Shown here: positions 1 through 13,100 of the stretch, piece by piece | Position numbering within the stretch: the first letter of the stretch is position 1 | Layout of the letters: every line of letters begins with the position of its first letter | DNA from: Triangularia verruculosa | Lineage: Eukaryota; Ascomycota; Sordariomycetes; Sordariales; Podosporaceae | Reading direction: 5' to 3' | Assembly (NCBI GenBank): GCA_033296885.1 | Contig: MU863930.1 | Span: forward strand, 124,001-188,000 | DNA: 64,000 nt | Translations under genes and position numbers: made by a program | Notes under the pieces: generated by a model | What the model was told of the DNA's origin: nothing | Seen by the model: the letters and a program-made list of their open reading frames with translations, nothing else | Databases searched by the model: none

Positions 1-2718
1 GCACGTGGTGGTATCACTAGCCCTGAGGATGTGTTGCCTGATGGGCCAGTATTTACTCGGCTTCTCGCCGAGATTCCTCCATTCGGTCTATCCAGCGAAC
101 AAAGGAACCTTAGAAGTGGAATGCTTCGCCGTGCCTCTTTCAGTGTGGATGACGAGGCACGAGATGCTGAAATGGCTCTGAAGTTGGTCAAACACTCATT
201 GGGTCTTCCCATGGACCCAACAGACCCCATCACGCAACGAAAACCGCGGAGTATCAACAAGCTGAGTCACCAAATACAAACAGCGAGCCGGACACTCAAG
301 GCTGAGCTTGGTCGCTGGCTCCGAGATAGCGTGGCTACAACTTATGGTGGGAAGGACAAAACAGGAAGCACTGGACCTGGAATATCGCTCGCGTTATTTG
401 GCAATATTCGACGTTTGCTCGAAGCTGCTGAGGATTTATCCATGCTTGCTGATGTTCTGAAATCGCTCATCGCCAACGCCTGCGTGGAGGTATTGGCTGC
501 CATAGCCAACACAGTTAACCGACACTTTTTCATTTTCTCAGCTTTGGGTGTTTGCAAAGGACTTTTCAACGATCTGAGCAAGAGACTCAGGGCCATCTAT
601 CTAGAACAAGGGCCTGCTGCTCGTCCATTACTAGTCTCGCTCGTCTCCCTTGCTCCGAGGCTACCTGGGATGGAAGAGCTGGCCACACAGCTCAAGAAAG
701 ACTTAGCACTTAGCAGTCGCCAAAACCCTGTGGACGCCTGCTCGCCTGTCTCGGATAACATGCTCGCTCGACTGCAGGATGATAGCAACGACCTGCATGA
801 AGAGATCGAGAAGCTGTTGGCCGCTGGCACAATTGTGGACAAAAAAACCATGGAGAACTTGTTCCAAACCATTATACAAAGGTTACACCAAAGCTGGGGA
901 GAGTTGGGCGACAAGCAGCGGATATACGGCGTTCTTCTCGCTCGGTTGCGAGTGTTCGACACGCCGCTCTTCGATGTGCTCATGGCAAAGTGGATTGCTT
1001 ACCTACGGACTCTCACCAACCGACCTTCTATCGATCGCATCTTCCCTCTTTTGGTCTCCAATGGCTGCCTTACGATGCCGGCAATACTCGCATCGACATC
1101 CGACTCTTCTACGCCGACCCCGGTCACTCGGGTCCCAACCGGAGGCGTCATGTGGCCCCAAATCGTCCAAATCACCTACCGAACCAGGTACATGCAGGAG
1201 ACACTCAAGCTCCTTATGAATCCCCTTCCAGCAGATTACGATTTGATAACACAAGAGGAGCTTTACCGCTTCACCAACCTACAAGAGCAGGTGCTGAGAG
1301 AGAACCCGAAGGACATGCTGGGTCTAATTGGTTCCGCGATGGCCGAGTACTCCTTTGCGCGATCTCAAAACGACACAATCGGCCTTCCTCTCGATGATCC
1401 TATCATCCAGGAGCGTCTTTCCACACTGATCAAACTGCTGGTGCTGAAGGATGCTGCCGGTGTTGGTCGTGCACTGGCCACTTGGGCAGCCAGGAGCCCG
1501 GATGGTTATGTAGGCAGCTGGATCGACAACATAATCACCACGCTCCTCCTCCCAGATGCCGACAGGCAAACCCACGTCACCTTTGACCAAATCCTCGAGC
1601 TCACCAACGAGTTCACTTGGCCCTTTTGCCATCTCCAGCTTGTTCTCCAAACCTCTACCCCCTCAAGTGATCAAAGCAACAATCCACAATCTGCCACCGA
1701 CAGGCAACCATCCAGCCTCGACCTGTTGACCAGCGCCATGGACAAGGCAATCGATAAGAAGAATATGACGTGGGTTGGGATAGTTCTTTCTCTCAACGTG
1801 GACGTGATCCAGCAGCTCAAAGGCCGAGCCCAGTCTCGGTTCCTCGGTCTCATTCCCTCCCCACGGGAATCACTGCTGGTCAACACAGTCCCGGTCCCGG
1901 AGCAATCTCTTCAGATCGCGGAGAATTTACTGTCTGTCATTGAAGCCCTCATGAGAGGTAGCCCTCCGGGAGCAAGACAGCCACAGCTCCCGCCCGAAGT
2001 CGTGGTCCGGCTCTCTGATCTCTGGGAGCTGCTCGCCAACCCCGAATTCGACCTGGTGCAAAAGCAGCAGATCATCACCAAGTGGCTGCCGCTGATGCTA
2101 AACTTCATCACGCTGCACACCCAGACCTTTGACGCGAGCAAGGCGAGCAGCGACATCCGCGCGAGGCTGCTCGTTATCTGCGCCGGTCTCATGCAAGAAC
2201 TAGATGCTCTGCACGGCCCGGAGTATCACACGAGGGGTTTGAGCAGCAGGGTCTTTGACCTAGGCTGCGTGCTAAGCGATAATCTCCCGGAGGAGCAAAG
2301 GGCGCAGTGTGTGAGGGCGCTGAAGGAGAGCGCGGCGGGCGGGGACGGGAGGTTGAGGTATTTGCTGAGCTGGCAGGGGAATCACGAGGGGGTGTGGTTT
2401 AGTTTGAAGGAGAGGGATCCTAGGGGAAAGGTGCAGCAGCAGCAGCAGCAGCAACAAGGAGGGCAGGGGACGGTGAATACTAACGCGGGGTTGGGGTTGG
2501 CGGGGAGCTTGGGGGTGCCGCTGGGGTTGTGGGGGATGAATGCTGGGAACAATGTTGTACCTGGCAACGGGGTAGGTGGCGGGGAGAGGTTGGCTCCGTT
2601 TACGACCAGGAAGTGGGATTATGTTCATGTCCCGACTGGGACGGTGGGGGAGAATGATACGGGGTTGGATTTGTCGTTCTTCGAGGCGAGGGGGCCGAAG
2701 GTTTGGCCTGCTAGGTAG
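1..2718 (+). CDS. SRB8: Mediator complex subunit 12 (Med12/Srb8), C-terminal part; 5' end outside window
   Basis: Codons are open from base 1 to the TAG at 2716-2718, so this is the last roughly 905 residues of a larger protein. Med12 belongs to the CDK8 kinase module of Mediator and acts in the nucleus, where it activates Cdk8/cyclin C and restrains RNA polymerase II transcription. Recognition rests on the fungal Med12 C-terminal pattern: an alpha-helical region starting TRLLAEIPPFG, the stretch LLRRASF-like (MLRRASFSVDDEAR), and the closing block KWDYVHVP...GENDTGLDLSFFEARG, which typifies fungal Med12 C-termini. A run of eight Gln (about 2433-2456) precedes a Gly/Asn-rich linker just before that block. 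No intron is needed in this part. The catalytic-module contact region of Med12 is N-terminal and lies off the window. Assignment is by resemblance of the C-terminal domain, not by alignment. Confidence 0.86.
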   Translation, partial: ARGGITSPEDVLPDGPVFTRLLAEIPPFGLSSEQRNLRSGMLRRASFSVDDEARDAEMALKLVKHSLGLPMDPTDPITQRKPRSINKLSHQIQTASRTLKAELGRWLRDSVATTYGGKDKTGSTGPGISLALFGNIRRLLEAAEDLSMLADVLKSLIANACVEVLAAIANTVNRHFFIFSALGVCKGLFNDLSKRLRAIYLEQGPAARPLLVSLVSLAPRLPGMEELATQLKKDLALSSRQNPVDACSPVSDNMLARLQDDSNDLHEEIEKLLAAGTIVDKKTMENLFQTIIQRLHQSWGELGDKQRIYGVLLARLRVFDTPLFDVLMAKWIAYLRTLTNRPSIDRIFPLLVSNGCLTMPAILASTSDSSTPTPVTRVPTGGVMWPQIVQITYRTRYMQETLKLLMNPLPADYDLITQEELYRFTNLQEQVLRENPKDMLGLIGSAMAEYSFARSQNDTIGLPLDDPIIQERLSTLIKLLVLKDAAGVGRALATWAARSPDGYVGSWIDNIITTLLLPDADRQTHVTFDQILELTNEFTWPFCHLQLVLQTSTPSSDQSNNPQSATDRQPSSLDLLTSAMDKAIDKKNMTWVGIVLSLNVDVIQQLKGRAQSRFLGLIPSPRESLLVNTVPVPEQSLQIAENLLSVIEALMRGSPPGARQPQLPPEVVVRLSDLWELLANPEFDLVQKQQIITKWLPLMLNFITLHTQTFDASKASSDIRARLLVICAGLMQELDALHGPEYHTRGLSSRVFDLGCVLSDNLPEEQRAQCVRALKESAAGGDGRLRYLLSWQGNHEGVWFSLKERDPRGKVQQQQQQQQGGQGTVNTNAGLGLAGSLGVPLGLWGMNAGNNVVPGNGVGGGERLAPFTTRKWDYVHVPTGTVGENDTGLDLSFFEARGPKVWPAR
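2433..2456 (+). repeat. Polyglutamine (CAG/CAA) tract in Med12
   Basis: Eight consecutive Gln codons, mostly CAG and ending in CAA, sit in the Gly/Asn-rich linker before the conserved C-terminal block of Med12. Such Q tracts are usual in Mediator tails. Length variation between strains is likely but cannot be judged here. Confidence 0.8.
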
Positions 2719-4103
2719 GGCAGATGTGAGGGGAAGGAAGGGAAGGATATACTATACCCATTGTGTTTTTTTTTTCCTTTTTCTTTTGTCTATTGTTTTT
2801 GTTTTCGAAGAAGGGGTGTTGTTTTTGTTGAAGGCAGTTGGAATCATATCGAATTTTCTCATCATAGCATGTGCATTCGTCTTGTTTAAGAGCGAGAAGA
2901 TTTATTTGTTGGTGGATGAGGGACTTGGGTTAAGGATATTTTCGACGGGTGGAAAGAAAGGCTGAGGGAGGATAGGAGTTTCAACACATCAGCACAGCAC
3001 AGTGTCTGGCATCATAGGGCATGTTATATTCATGATCACAGCGGGGTGTTTTTTACCTGAGGGGAGAAGATAATGACTCGTTCGTTTCTGATTTCTACAT
3101 ATTTAGGTTTATAGATATTGTGGGATAGGGGGGTTGGGGTTGGGGTTGGTTTGGTTTGGTTTTTTGTGTAGGGATTATTTGATAGTGTTTTGTTAAGTTG
3201 CTGTTTGGTAGAGATGATGAGGCGGTTTTTGATGGGGGGAAGGCGTATTTGATGATGATGATGAAGATGGATACCTTGCATAGCGAGAGTTTTTTTTTTT
3301 TTTTTAAGGAAATGGAACTTTGTTTTGTGTGTGCTGATTGTATGAGGTGAGATTAGATGGTGTTGCTGTTGTTGTTGGTGGTATGTATGTAGTTGTTGTG
3401 GTTAGCAGTTGTATATCGAAGAAGGTCAGGAAACACCTCAAGTCCTCCTACAAGAGCGTGGCCACCTCCTGGTATCTACAGATTTACTTTCTGGTATGCA
3501 TTCAAAGACAACCCTTAGAAAACACCGATTGCTGCAGGGCCTGGATTAGATATCTGAAGCCCCCATTGTCTCCTATGCTCAGGAACAGCAGGGAATTGCT
3601 TGATTTCTTCTGGACTGTAGCAGCACCGGATTCAGCTGGTGTCGTCTGCCGATTCGGTTACCGAAAACAAGCTGAAGCCTCCAAACGTGCTTACAGAGTG
3701 CCTGGTGACACAGTCTGCGGGTTTGTCTTGCTGGACTGGGCGTCGTCAACTTGAAGGGGGCATTTTAAATATGTGAATAAAAGATTTCAGAACCTGAAGT
3801 GGCCTACTGTGGTAGTAAAGAGCAGATGGTGCTCGTCAAGATCCCTTGCATGAGCGAGTGATGTGTGGTACTTCTTTTACAATATTCTGCCCGCTTCAAT
3901 ATGGGAGGCATTGCCTGTGGCAGACAATGAAATTTCTCAACGTATTTCACCTTTCTTCCAGTGGATCTGCAATATAGGTGTGTTGGGACGGGTTTTCTGC
4001 TTTTTGACGCGGACGGAGATGACGACGTCAAAATGTAAAGTGAGTCTATAGCACATGGGAACACTCATACCTATCTGTACAGCATCAAAGCCAGATGGCT
4101 TCT

Positions 4104-7100
4104 CTACCTACCTAGGTACCTACTCTTGAACAAATGGCAGTGATTGAGATCCCCGTCTCTTGTACCCATCTAGCAAACGTCTTCCCTTCTTATTCCACCC
4201 ATTACATCTGTCTTCTAGGTTTTGTTTAAGAATTCGAGTTTCCGAGTGAGAGTTGTCCGTTTACATGCTGTCCCCTTCTCTTCTCACCTACAACTTCGCG
4301 ATGTCTCCGTTTTTAGGCTCGGCATACCTCACTCTACTAAAAACGCAAATGCCAGGGCAGGGCTTTCTCGCACCGCCAGCAAAATGGAGCAAATGAACCG
4401 GCCAACGAACCCGTCCAACCGCCCCTTGTCCCGTCTTCCCGCACCCCCCCCTTGTGCCGGTCCTTGTCTTCTGGTGGATTCATTGTCAGCACTTTCATTG
4501 TCTAGGTAGGCTTCGGAACCGTTCTATAATCTCACCTCACCTCACCCAAGCACACGATTCTAATGCAAAGGTAATCTAGGTACGCAAAAATGCTCTAGCC
4601 GTATCAAATGCTCACGCTGAGAACTGGCAGATGCAAAATATCGTCTAGTTAGAGCCGAACACCTGTTCCTGCGTTCATATTTGTTGCCACGATCGATACA
4701 GATTGATTGTGTCCTCCTGTAAGCCTATCGATTACGGAATGCATGTCAGAAATGCTTTTCCCCCCTACATAATTACTACGCCCTACCCCTACCTTCTCGA
4801 TCTGCCCCTTCCTTCTTTCCCCCCTGCCCCTGACAATATCTGACCCCCCCGGCCGCAAACCCACACCGCCGTTACGAACGAAGGATTCTACTATGCAGTA
4901 GGCTCGGAGATTGGGACAGGGGGGGGCACGGGGGCCCAGCATATCAACGACAACCACGATAACAGCGTTAAAACGACAACAAACATGTTCTCGATAGAGA
5001 GGTTGGGCTGGCTACCGACCTTTCCATTTGTTTTTTTCATGCGGACGTAAAGTTGTCTAGACACCTATCTACTGACGTGTTAATGTCATAGCTGGGGGTG
5101 TATCAGAGATCAAAGGAGACGCTGGCTGGCCAAAAGTTGCGTTGTCACAGTTCACCGGTTGTCAGCCCAGTAAGGTAGTGAGTTGCTCAGCCGATTTCCG
5201 CAGGCTTCGGGTCTCCCGACTTGATACTCGAATACACTTCCATCCTTACGGAGTACAATTCCGAAAAGCCCAAGTCTATCTGGTAGGTACCTAGGCAAGG
5301 CAAGGTAAGGTACCTGCAGATATTTCCTGACAGATCAGAGAAAATCACGAATGACCTCGACCCCCTCTCTCTCTCATCAGCCGGCAATGAACATTTGTTA
5401 GGTGCCTAGACACCGTGACGAACAAAGAATGGTTTTGATCTGGAACATTGACGTCACAAATAAGGGGTCTGGCTGGTCCAATTGTAGGTACCTAGATAAA
5501 ACCGAGGGGGAAAAAAGGGCGTATCGGACCTTGCATGTCGATTGTGAAACGACCCTCGGGGAGTTCCTCCCATCGCCCCAATATTTTTTTTTCCTCCTGA
5601 CAAAAAAGCAGACGACGACGGAAAGTGTACCTACCTATTGACACCTAGGGGAGAGGTTCAAGTGACTTCTCTCTCTTTAGGGTAGTAAACTTTAAAATGA
5701 TTTGTTTGTACACCTACCTTACCTAGGCACCTAGGTGTGCAGGTGAAGGAAGAATAAGGTAATGCATGTTTTAAGGAGGGTACAGCGACATAATAATTAG
5801 GAATGATAGTGTTTTTGCTCCTCGGTCAGCTCTGACCTGTGTAGATCAGGCAAGGGGAAATCCTACAAGAAGTAGACCGGCAAATCAGGCTGGGGGCAGA
5901 GAGGAGGGATGGTGGAATGGATCAGACGAAGAGTCGTCCATCCATCTCCCTGCGCCGTATCATAATTGCCTATTGTCTGCCCGCTGGTAACCGATGAGGA
6001 AAAACCCGGTTTTGCGACCAACCCTCAAAGTTCAGAAAAGAAGTTTTTTTTCTATTTTTTGCGGTCCGATCTCGACCTCGAGAAACCCAACATGGAGATC
6101 TCAACTTCCAAATACGAGAGACCATGACGGGAGAGTTTTACTTTTTACCTGTCTGTCTCTCCAGCGGTGTGTTAAAAAATCATGTAGGTATGCAGAAATG
6201 TTGTCTGGCCACGATACCTAGGAGATGAAACCAAATGCAAACTGACGTCGAGAGAGAGACAAAAGTTGTCTGCGATAGGTGTCGTGGAATATTAGGAAAA
6301 GTCTCGAGTCCCTGGCATGAAGTGAGGCTAACTACCTTCGAAGCATATCTCAGTTATAGTATCTATCCTTGTACCAGTTCCAGTAGACACTTCCCAACCC
6401 CTTTATTTTCTGTACTTGGTAAAGCCAACCGGCAGTAAGGCAAAAGACAAAAATGTCTTGGAAAAGAGAGACATGAAGACCCCCGAATCGGCCGATACGG
6501 CAGCGCGGAAAACACGTTTTCTTCGTGCGTTTCGCTTGCACTAGACTGTTGGTGCCGATGGCAATCCAGTTTTCATTTTTGTTGTCTTCTTCAGAGAGAA
6601 ACAGTGGCGTTTTCTCTCTCTCTCTCTCTGTGGACTTGGCCGTGTTCGTGCTGAAGAAGAAGAAAAAGGGTTGGTGATACGGATGACGAAAGGGTTTTTT
6701 TTGCCAGGAGCTGGGAAGCTTTAATATTCAAGAGGTCCAAGACATTGCCATTTTCATGTCTCTGATTTTGATAAACCCTTTTCGGCGGGCCGTCAGGTTC
6801 TTTGAAGACAAACCCAAGAGTTTGGAGGTCTGCTTTCCCAACAGCCGACTAAAGTGGCGTCCAGTTATTATGAAGCGTCCAAACCTAAAAGGTATCCCAC
6901 GGTGAGCAACAACACTTCACCGCAGGGTGTCGGTCTTTGCCTTCCGTGCGCGCTCTGGCGTCCTGTGTGGCTTGTCAGAATGATAAAACCAGACCCTGAG
7001 TTTTGTCCCCCCCCTCATCAACGTGTCACTTGTATCACAGACCCCCCTCCCCTGTGCACCTAGTCTTGGACTGTCTTCTCTGTATGTATACAGTACCTAC

Positions 7101-7104
7101 CTTG
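4104..7104. repeat. Cluster of TACCTAGGTA-type palindromic motifs
   Basis: Copies of the self-complementary motif family CCTAGGTACC / TAGGTACCTA occur at about 4104-4124, 4501-4510, 4575-4582, 5283-5296, 5307-5316, 5400-5410, 5484-5496, 5628-5650, 5711-5739, 6184-6190, 6215-6222 and 7093-7104. Scattered further copies lie near 20933, 31350, 31620, 48845-48871 and 60768-60781. All are intergenic or in untranslated DNA. They are too short and dispersed to be a transposon terminus. I do not know a named element for them, and their role (binding site, nucleosome phasing, or a neutral dispersed motif) is undecided. Confidence 0.6.
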
Positions 7105-10100
7105 GAACCGGTCGTATTCCAAGGTCTCCGCTGAACGGCATGGCAAAAAGAGGGCTGGCGATACCTCACAGGACCCTCGGATAGCTGCATTCTCTCGCCT
7201 CGTGCTCGTCCTGGCCGGTTACTGCCAGTCCTCTTTCTGGTTCCCTATCGCCGTCACGGTGAGCACATCGATTGGCCGACCGAAAAAGAAAGGTTGGACA
7301 GCTAGACAAGCCCAAGTCAAGCCACACAACGGGAGCACGCATTTGCTGCTGTGCCGCTGCCCGGCTGGAAAGTTGCAACAAGTATGTCATGTGCTCCATC
7401 GATGATGGACTCCCAGGGAGAAGTTTCGATGTAAAGAATCAGCGAGGTACGAATGCTCCCATCACTTTTCTGTGCTGGGTTCGAGGATTGCGAGTGACTT
7501 TTCCATCGTCAGAATCTACAAGATGCCCACCCTGTAGCTGTTCCCGTCCTTGGCCCGCTCCCGTCTGTCGCTTTCAAGGTCTGTTGCAAGGGGGGCTGTT
7601 GCGGGACGTGGCAGGGAACAGCGTTGTGCAACCACAGCCTGCTGTTATCCTTGAACAAGTAGCAGAGATATGTGACTAGGTTTGGAGCTCCCCGGTCAAG
7701 CATACCATAAGGCTGGAATGCCTTTGCTAGTGAACACTTGATGTAAGGACACCAGGTACGATATTGGTCCGTTTTCTTCAGCAGACTCACACTCCTCCCT
7801 CATTCCAACAAACCCCAACCTTGGCAGAGAAGAATCATCCCACACCGGAAAATTTGGCGATTACGTATCTGGAGCAAGTTCGGTTCTCCAACCGGTGGAA
7901 ACAGCGGTGATGGAGACGTGGTGATTTATCCGGAACGAGCACATGTTCTCGAGATGAGCTGGCCAGGAATAGAAGAGGTTGGCTCTCACAGACTTTGCCC
8001 AGTGCCACCGTATCATCCATCATGCGGTCCCGCAAATTGATGACCCGACCAATGCGCACTGACAGTGATGTAGCTCTGAATTCATCCTTTGCTGATGAGG
8101 AGTAGGTCGGTCCACTCTGAAGAAATGAGTATCCTCAACTTGAAGTTTATGTTACGTCTTTCGGCTGCTTCAGCCCGGTTCAGTCATCAAAACGTCGCTT
8201 TTATTCAACGGCTGTCAGCGGAGTTTATTGTCTTCATCAAAGAACGACATTCCTGGAAAACAAAAGCCAAGCAGCCCTCGACGAGCTCCCGCTGGCCCAT
8301 GCAAGTTGGTGGACAGGGGACCTGGCTCTATCAAACCAGGGGCCAGGAACGACGACATGTCTTGTTTTGCGGATACCGATGCCGCCAAAGCCCTCGTTCT
8401 GTTTCCTTTTGAAGAGGGGGAAAACCAGGGCTACACTCCGGACTTGTGACCTTGCCTAGTGTATGCCCTTGAGGAATATGTAATGCGATCTTGTTCGGCT
8501 CACATTGGAATGCCTCAAGAAACGGTCTGACCTGGCCTGGGGCGGAAGAAGTTTCCGGAAGACAAGGTTCGCTCGCTTGCTGAAGAACCGTGCTAGGGTA
8601 ATGAAAGGGGCATGGGCGCGTCCCAGCACTGAACCCGGTGTGACGAGAAACAAGAGGGCACAGGGCGGCCGCCCACTTTTCCGTACTGAAGGGGCCATGT
8701 TAGTATCACCCAAGGGGTGCCCCGAAGGTATTGCGCGTGATTGTTTGGAGCTGTGTGGAAGATGACGAGAAGCTCAGCTTCCGATTGACAGACACGGTGA
8801 CTGTGGGGCGCGGTTGACCTCCCGGATATGTCCGGTCTGGTTGAATTCCCTCCTTCTGCTGAAAACTTGGGAATTTGTTTGCTGTCGCTGCTTGTTGTGT
8901 CAGGCTCAGCAATCCTTCGAGAACATCGAATGGCATTCCCGCTATGCTTGGCGCCATGGTCTCCCTCTGCATTGGGGTGGCTGTCAGTGCCAGCACCAGG
9001 ATGTTTAGTGTCCAGAAGTTGGGAGTTAGCGCCTCTTCCCAGGGTTTGTGCAACTTGTGAAGCCATGTCGTCTTTTCAAGATTCTCGGGAGTCGGGAGCG
9101 AGTCGGGACGAGGGCCAGGTACCGCTGTCCTTCATGGCTCTCGACAGCTTCGCGGGGCCAGGGGACAAGACCGTAGACAAAAAGGGTCCAGCAAGGGTAG
9201 TTTCGACTGCCGGACTGCGTCGTCACCATTGTTCAAACAAATCGGTGCCACAGCTGCACACAACTCGGGGCAAGAGATCTGCGTCATGCGATGGGAAGCA
9301 GCAGTACGGAGTGGTGAGTGTAGTTAGTGTATGAGAAGACGTTGATGCTATTATTGGAATCACTGGTCGTACTTGAAGCGAAACGATGATGGTCATAAAG
9401 TCCAGTTTCATCAGCTGAGAAAACGAGCTGTTTTGTTTGCAGTCAGTGTTCATCAATGCAATAGCGTACATCGCTAGAGGGACGAGAGCAACTGTGGCTT
9501 GATCGGCCCTATTTGCGTAAAGTCCGCGACGCTCATTGGTCCCAAAGGGCGCATCAGCCACTGGTTCCCTCGAGCAGACGGGTTTCGTCATTCTTCAGTG
9601 TCTCATTTCCCAAGTCCCAAACTGATGGGACCATCCCGTTACGGAGTTTCTAACCGTTTTGCGACTGGCCGGTTGCTGAGTTGGCTCACCGTTGTTCACC
9701 GCTCAACCTGATGGAGACTGCTTCGCTGTTCATTCGCAACTAGCCCGACACCATGGATGCACAGCAGCGCATCCGAGAGCCCACTTCACCGTAACTGGAT
9801 TGGTAATAATTGTGGGCGGCGGGTTGCGGTGAGCGGGTTGAGGACCCCGGAGCGTCCGGAAGCCTGCCGGTTTGTCCACCGAGAGAGTTTTCTTCTGGTG
9901 CCGCGGCTGTGGTTCCGCGCCTATTGGAGGCAAACTCGACATGCACATGCTTCGCTCGTGTTGAAGCATTTCACGAGCACCAAGTTTTCTGTCGACGAAC
10001 GGCACAGCCTTCTCCCCCTCCATCCTCGGCTTCGGGGCGGGATGTACTTGGCCTCCCCCCCACCCTCCTCTGTGCGTCCCGTCTGCAGCGGCACTGAGCC

Positions 10101-13100
10101 ATTTCAGTGCGCCCCAAGCGCCTTGCATCTTCTGCAGATGTAGCTGCAGCTGTCGCAAATTACAACCCCCTGGGTGCCGTTTTAGAAACCACATCTCTGG
10201 TGATGGACAGGTGTATCCCCCGCTATCTCGTGTGCTATCACCGAGAGCCGCTTGTCATGCGCATTGCTCTGGTGTTTCGATTCCGTTTGGCTCTATTGGC
10301 CGGACCGGATGATAGGATCAGACCAGATGGGCAACAGTTGACCGCCTTGACCAGGCAGGTTGACGGCCATTTCCAGTCCGCGGAGCGAAAGCCGGGCAAA
10401 TAGTTCCAGTTTCTGGGCGCGCCAATCCCATCCATCCAGTCACCGTTTCCTCTGCCCGTGTGTTGCTTTCTGCGTCTCATCCAGCTCGAGTTGAGTGGTC
10501 TTAGAAGCGCCGAATTATCCCACCAACCCGTCCCCTCTTGGGTGTTTTCCCGGTCTCATGCCGTCAGGTCGTGTGTTGGCTGTCGTCGGCCACCGTGGTT
10601 ATTTTATATCCAGTTATTCTAGAGACAAGCGTTGCCGGCCTCCCTGCCCACGTCAACCCGTCTAAACCGTCCCCTCGGTTCTGTGCTAAAATCCCACTCG
10701 AGCCCCCTGTTCGGATGTGTGTGAGTGCGTGTGTGCAGAGGAAGCCGAAGCAGCCACCAAGCCCCCGCGACGTCCAATTACCACATAACCTTCCCTGTTG
10801 CCCCCCAATTTTTAACCTTGTATACCTTTTCTCCCTTCCCGCCAGATCCCAGAAGGTGACCAGGGCTGCCGCTGAATGCAAGGACTGAAGACCGGGCTTG
10901 CGCAAGAGACGTCCCCAAGAATCCGAAGAAGCTCACCCCCCCAGCTCCCGCCTCTGCCCCTGGCGACCCCCCCCTCACGCCCCATTTCTACAAGGGTGTT
11001 TCGCGGCGGCGCAACGGTCGAGAAGCAACAGCCATCCTTGCTGCTTTCAGCCCATTGTTGCTGCAATTGCATCTTCAACTTGACAATCATAGGTTTTCAT
11101 ATAGTCTTGATGATTCTTTTCCCGAAAAGCTATTGGTTGTGGGATCAACATCCGCCGCCAGCGCCGAAATCACTCTCAATTATCCGCAAGAAATTGTACA
11201 AACCTCGAGCATTCATACTTATGAAACCTCGAGATCTAAGAACATAATTGACGGCTCACTAGATAGTAAGTTGCGCTCAACTTATTTTCATCCAGATGGC
11301 ATCGATCAACAACACTTTCGGGCGTGCTGTTCGCCGCGAGGAAGCGGTGCTTTCACCTCCGAATCTCATAACGGAGGAATCATGAACTGACCATCCCGGG
11401 TATACAAGTTCGGAGCTTTTCGATTTTCCTCCGGCCGAGTTCTCGTTCTCACATTCTTCCCGGTCTTGATCAGGTTGGATTCATCTCCAGGTCAGTCGGT
11501 CCATTCCATTTTGTCCCTCACCGAGGTGTGTGCCGGTGTAGCATTTCGCGGGCCTCGCTTCTCCCCCTGTCGACATCCTCCAATCTTCCCCAAATCCCAT
11601 TCGAAATCCCCGGTCAGGCCGCTTCACGTGTCTGGGTGCAGCAGCGTGTCTGGCCTTCTCCCCCACACAGACCCCTGCATGCTGAGTGATGACCCAAGTA
11701 CCACGAAAAATAAAAGCAATTCACAGCGCCTTGACGGTTCTGGCTCTGGAAGAAGGCTTGCTTCCCACTGCAGGTAGCAAACGTGCATTCGCATTTTGCA
11801 GAAGCAAACAATTGTCTTTCTTCACGCCGCCGTCACCGTCACAGTCAGAGTCATCTCAGAGTCACCACCAGCCATCATCATCGTCACCACTGTCCACCTG
11901 CGGGGAACTGGGAATTACCTAACACATTGATCAGACTCGACCGTTTTCCCACCGTTGCACCTTTTCGCGTCTCGCGCCGTCTTGTGGTCCACAGAACCCA
12001 CCGAAGCGGAAGACCAAAAACGCTTGGTTGAGAATACGAAGGAGGCGGTTGAATTTTTTGATAGTCGAAAGGGAGAGCAAACTACCGGTGTGTGCTGTGT
12101 GTTTCGTTTCGTTTCTTTTTATACCTTTGTCATCATCAGGTGTGTCCTAGACACGGCCTCCGAAGTCACTGTTCAGACATCCGCCACAGACGCCAGCCAA
12201 GAAAAGACATTCTGAATGCTGTCTGTCGGCATGTTGACTTGACGTTTCGATTTCTTACTGCAGGGTCTTCTTCAGTCGGCCTCTATTGTCTCGTGGTGTC
12301 GAGGTTGGCAGCGTGGGAAGTGTGGCCGTTAATCTGAGACCTTGCTCCTCGCGCTAGGCTGTTTGTGCTGATTTTTGACTGCGGTGTAACCCAGTGGCCG
12401 ACGCGCATTTCTTTCCGCCATCATCCCTGTTCAAATATCAAGGTCCCGTCCAACAGGCCCCCTTTCATCCGAACTTTTTTTCCAAAGACGCACCTTCAAA
12501 CCATCTCATTGCGCGTTCCTGATACCAAATCCAAAGACATTGTTGCTTCTCATCATCGTCTCGAAGCACCTCTAATCCTCCGGGAGAAGCTACCATAGTA
12601 TATCGCGCCACAGCTGTAGCGGAAGAACACCGTCGAGTCCTCGTCTTGTGGTGCGCGCATCGCACAAACATCGCAGGTTGCCGTTTGTTATAGCAAGAGG
12701 TAAGTTGGTCGCGATACTTTCGACCTTGCTCATTTCCCCAAACCCCTTCCCAGCGACTAGGACTTGCCCTGGACCGAATCTCTTGATCACCACGTCTACA
12801 TAACCTTTTTGTGGGTGGGTGGGTGCGGTTGTCGACGTGGCATTGCTCTTCGTTCAGCGCATGGGTTTGATGCGGCATGGGCTTCTGTCAACTTTCATAG
12901 TTCCGGCTGGCTAACACTGTTCTTGAAGGGTATCCCGTTTCTCCTTTTCAAGGCAAGTCCATCCTGTGGCCAGTTCCATGTCTCCCATGCCGCGCATCGG
13001 TTCCATGCTGCATCCTCGATCCCGCCAAGTGGTGCCACAAACCTCACCATCGCCGAACACCTACCGCTTCTTATCCGGGGGGGAGGGTTCAGAAGTTAGA

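Noticed and set aside
8593..9066. 157-codon minus-strand frame in the medA upstream region
   Set aside because: The peptide looks random, and plus-strand frames of equal length overlap it. No splice partner was found.
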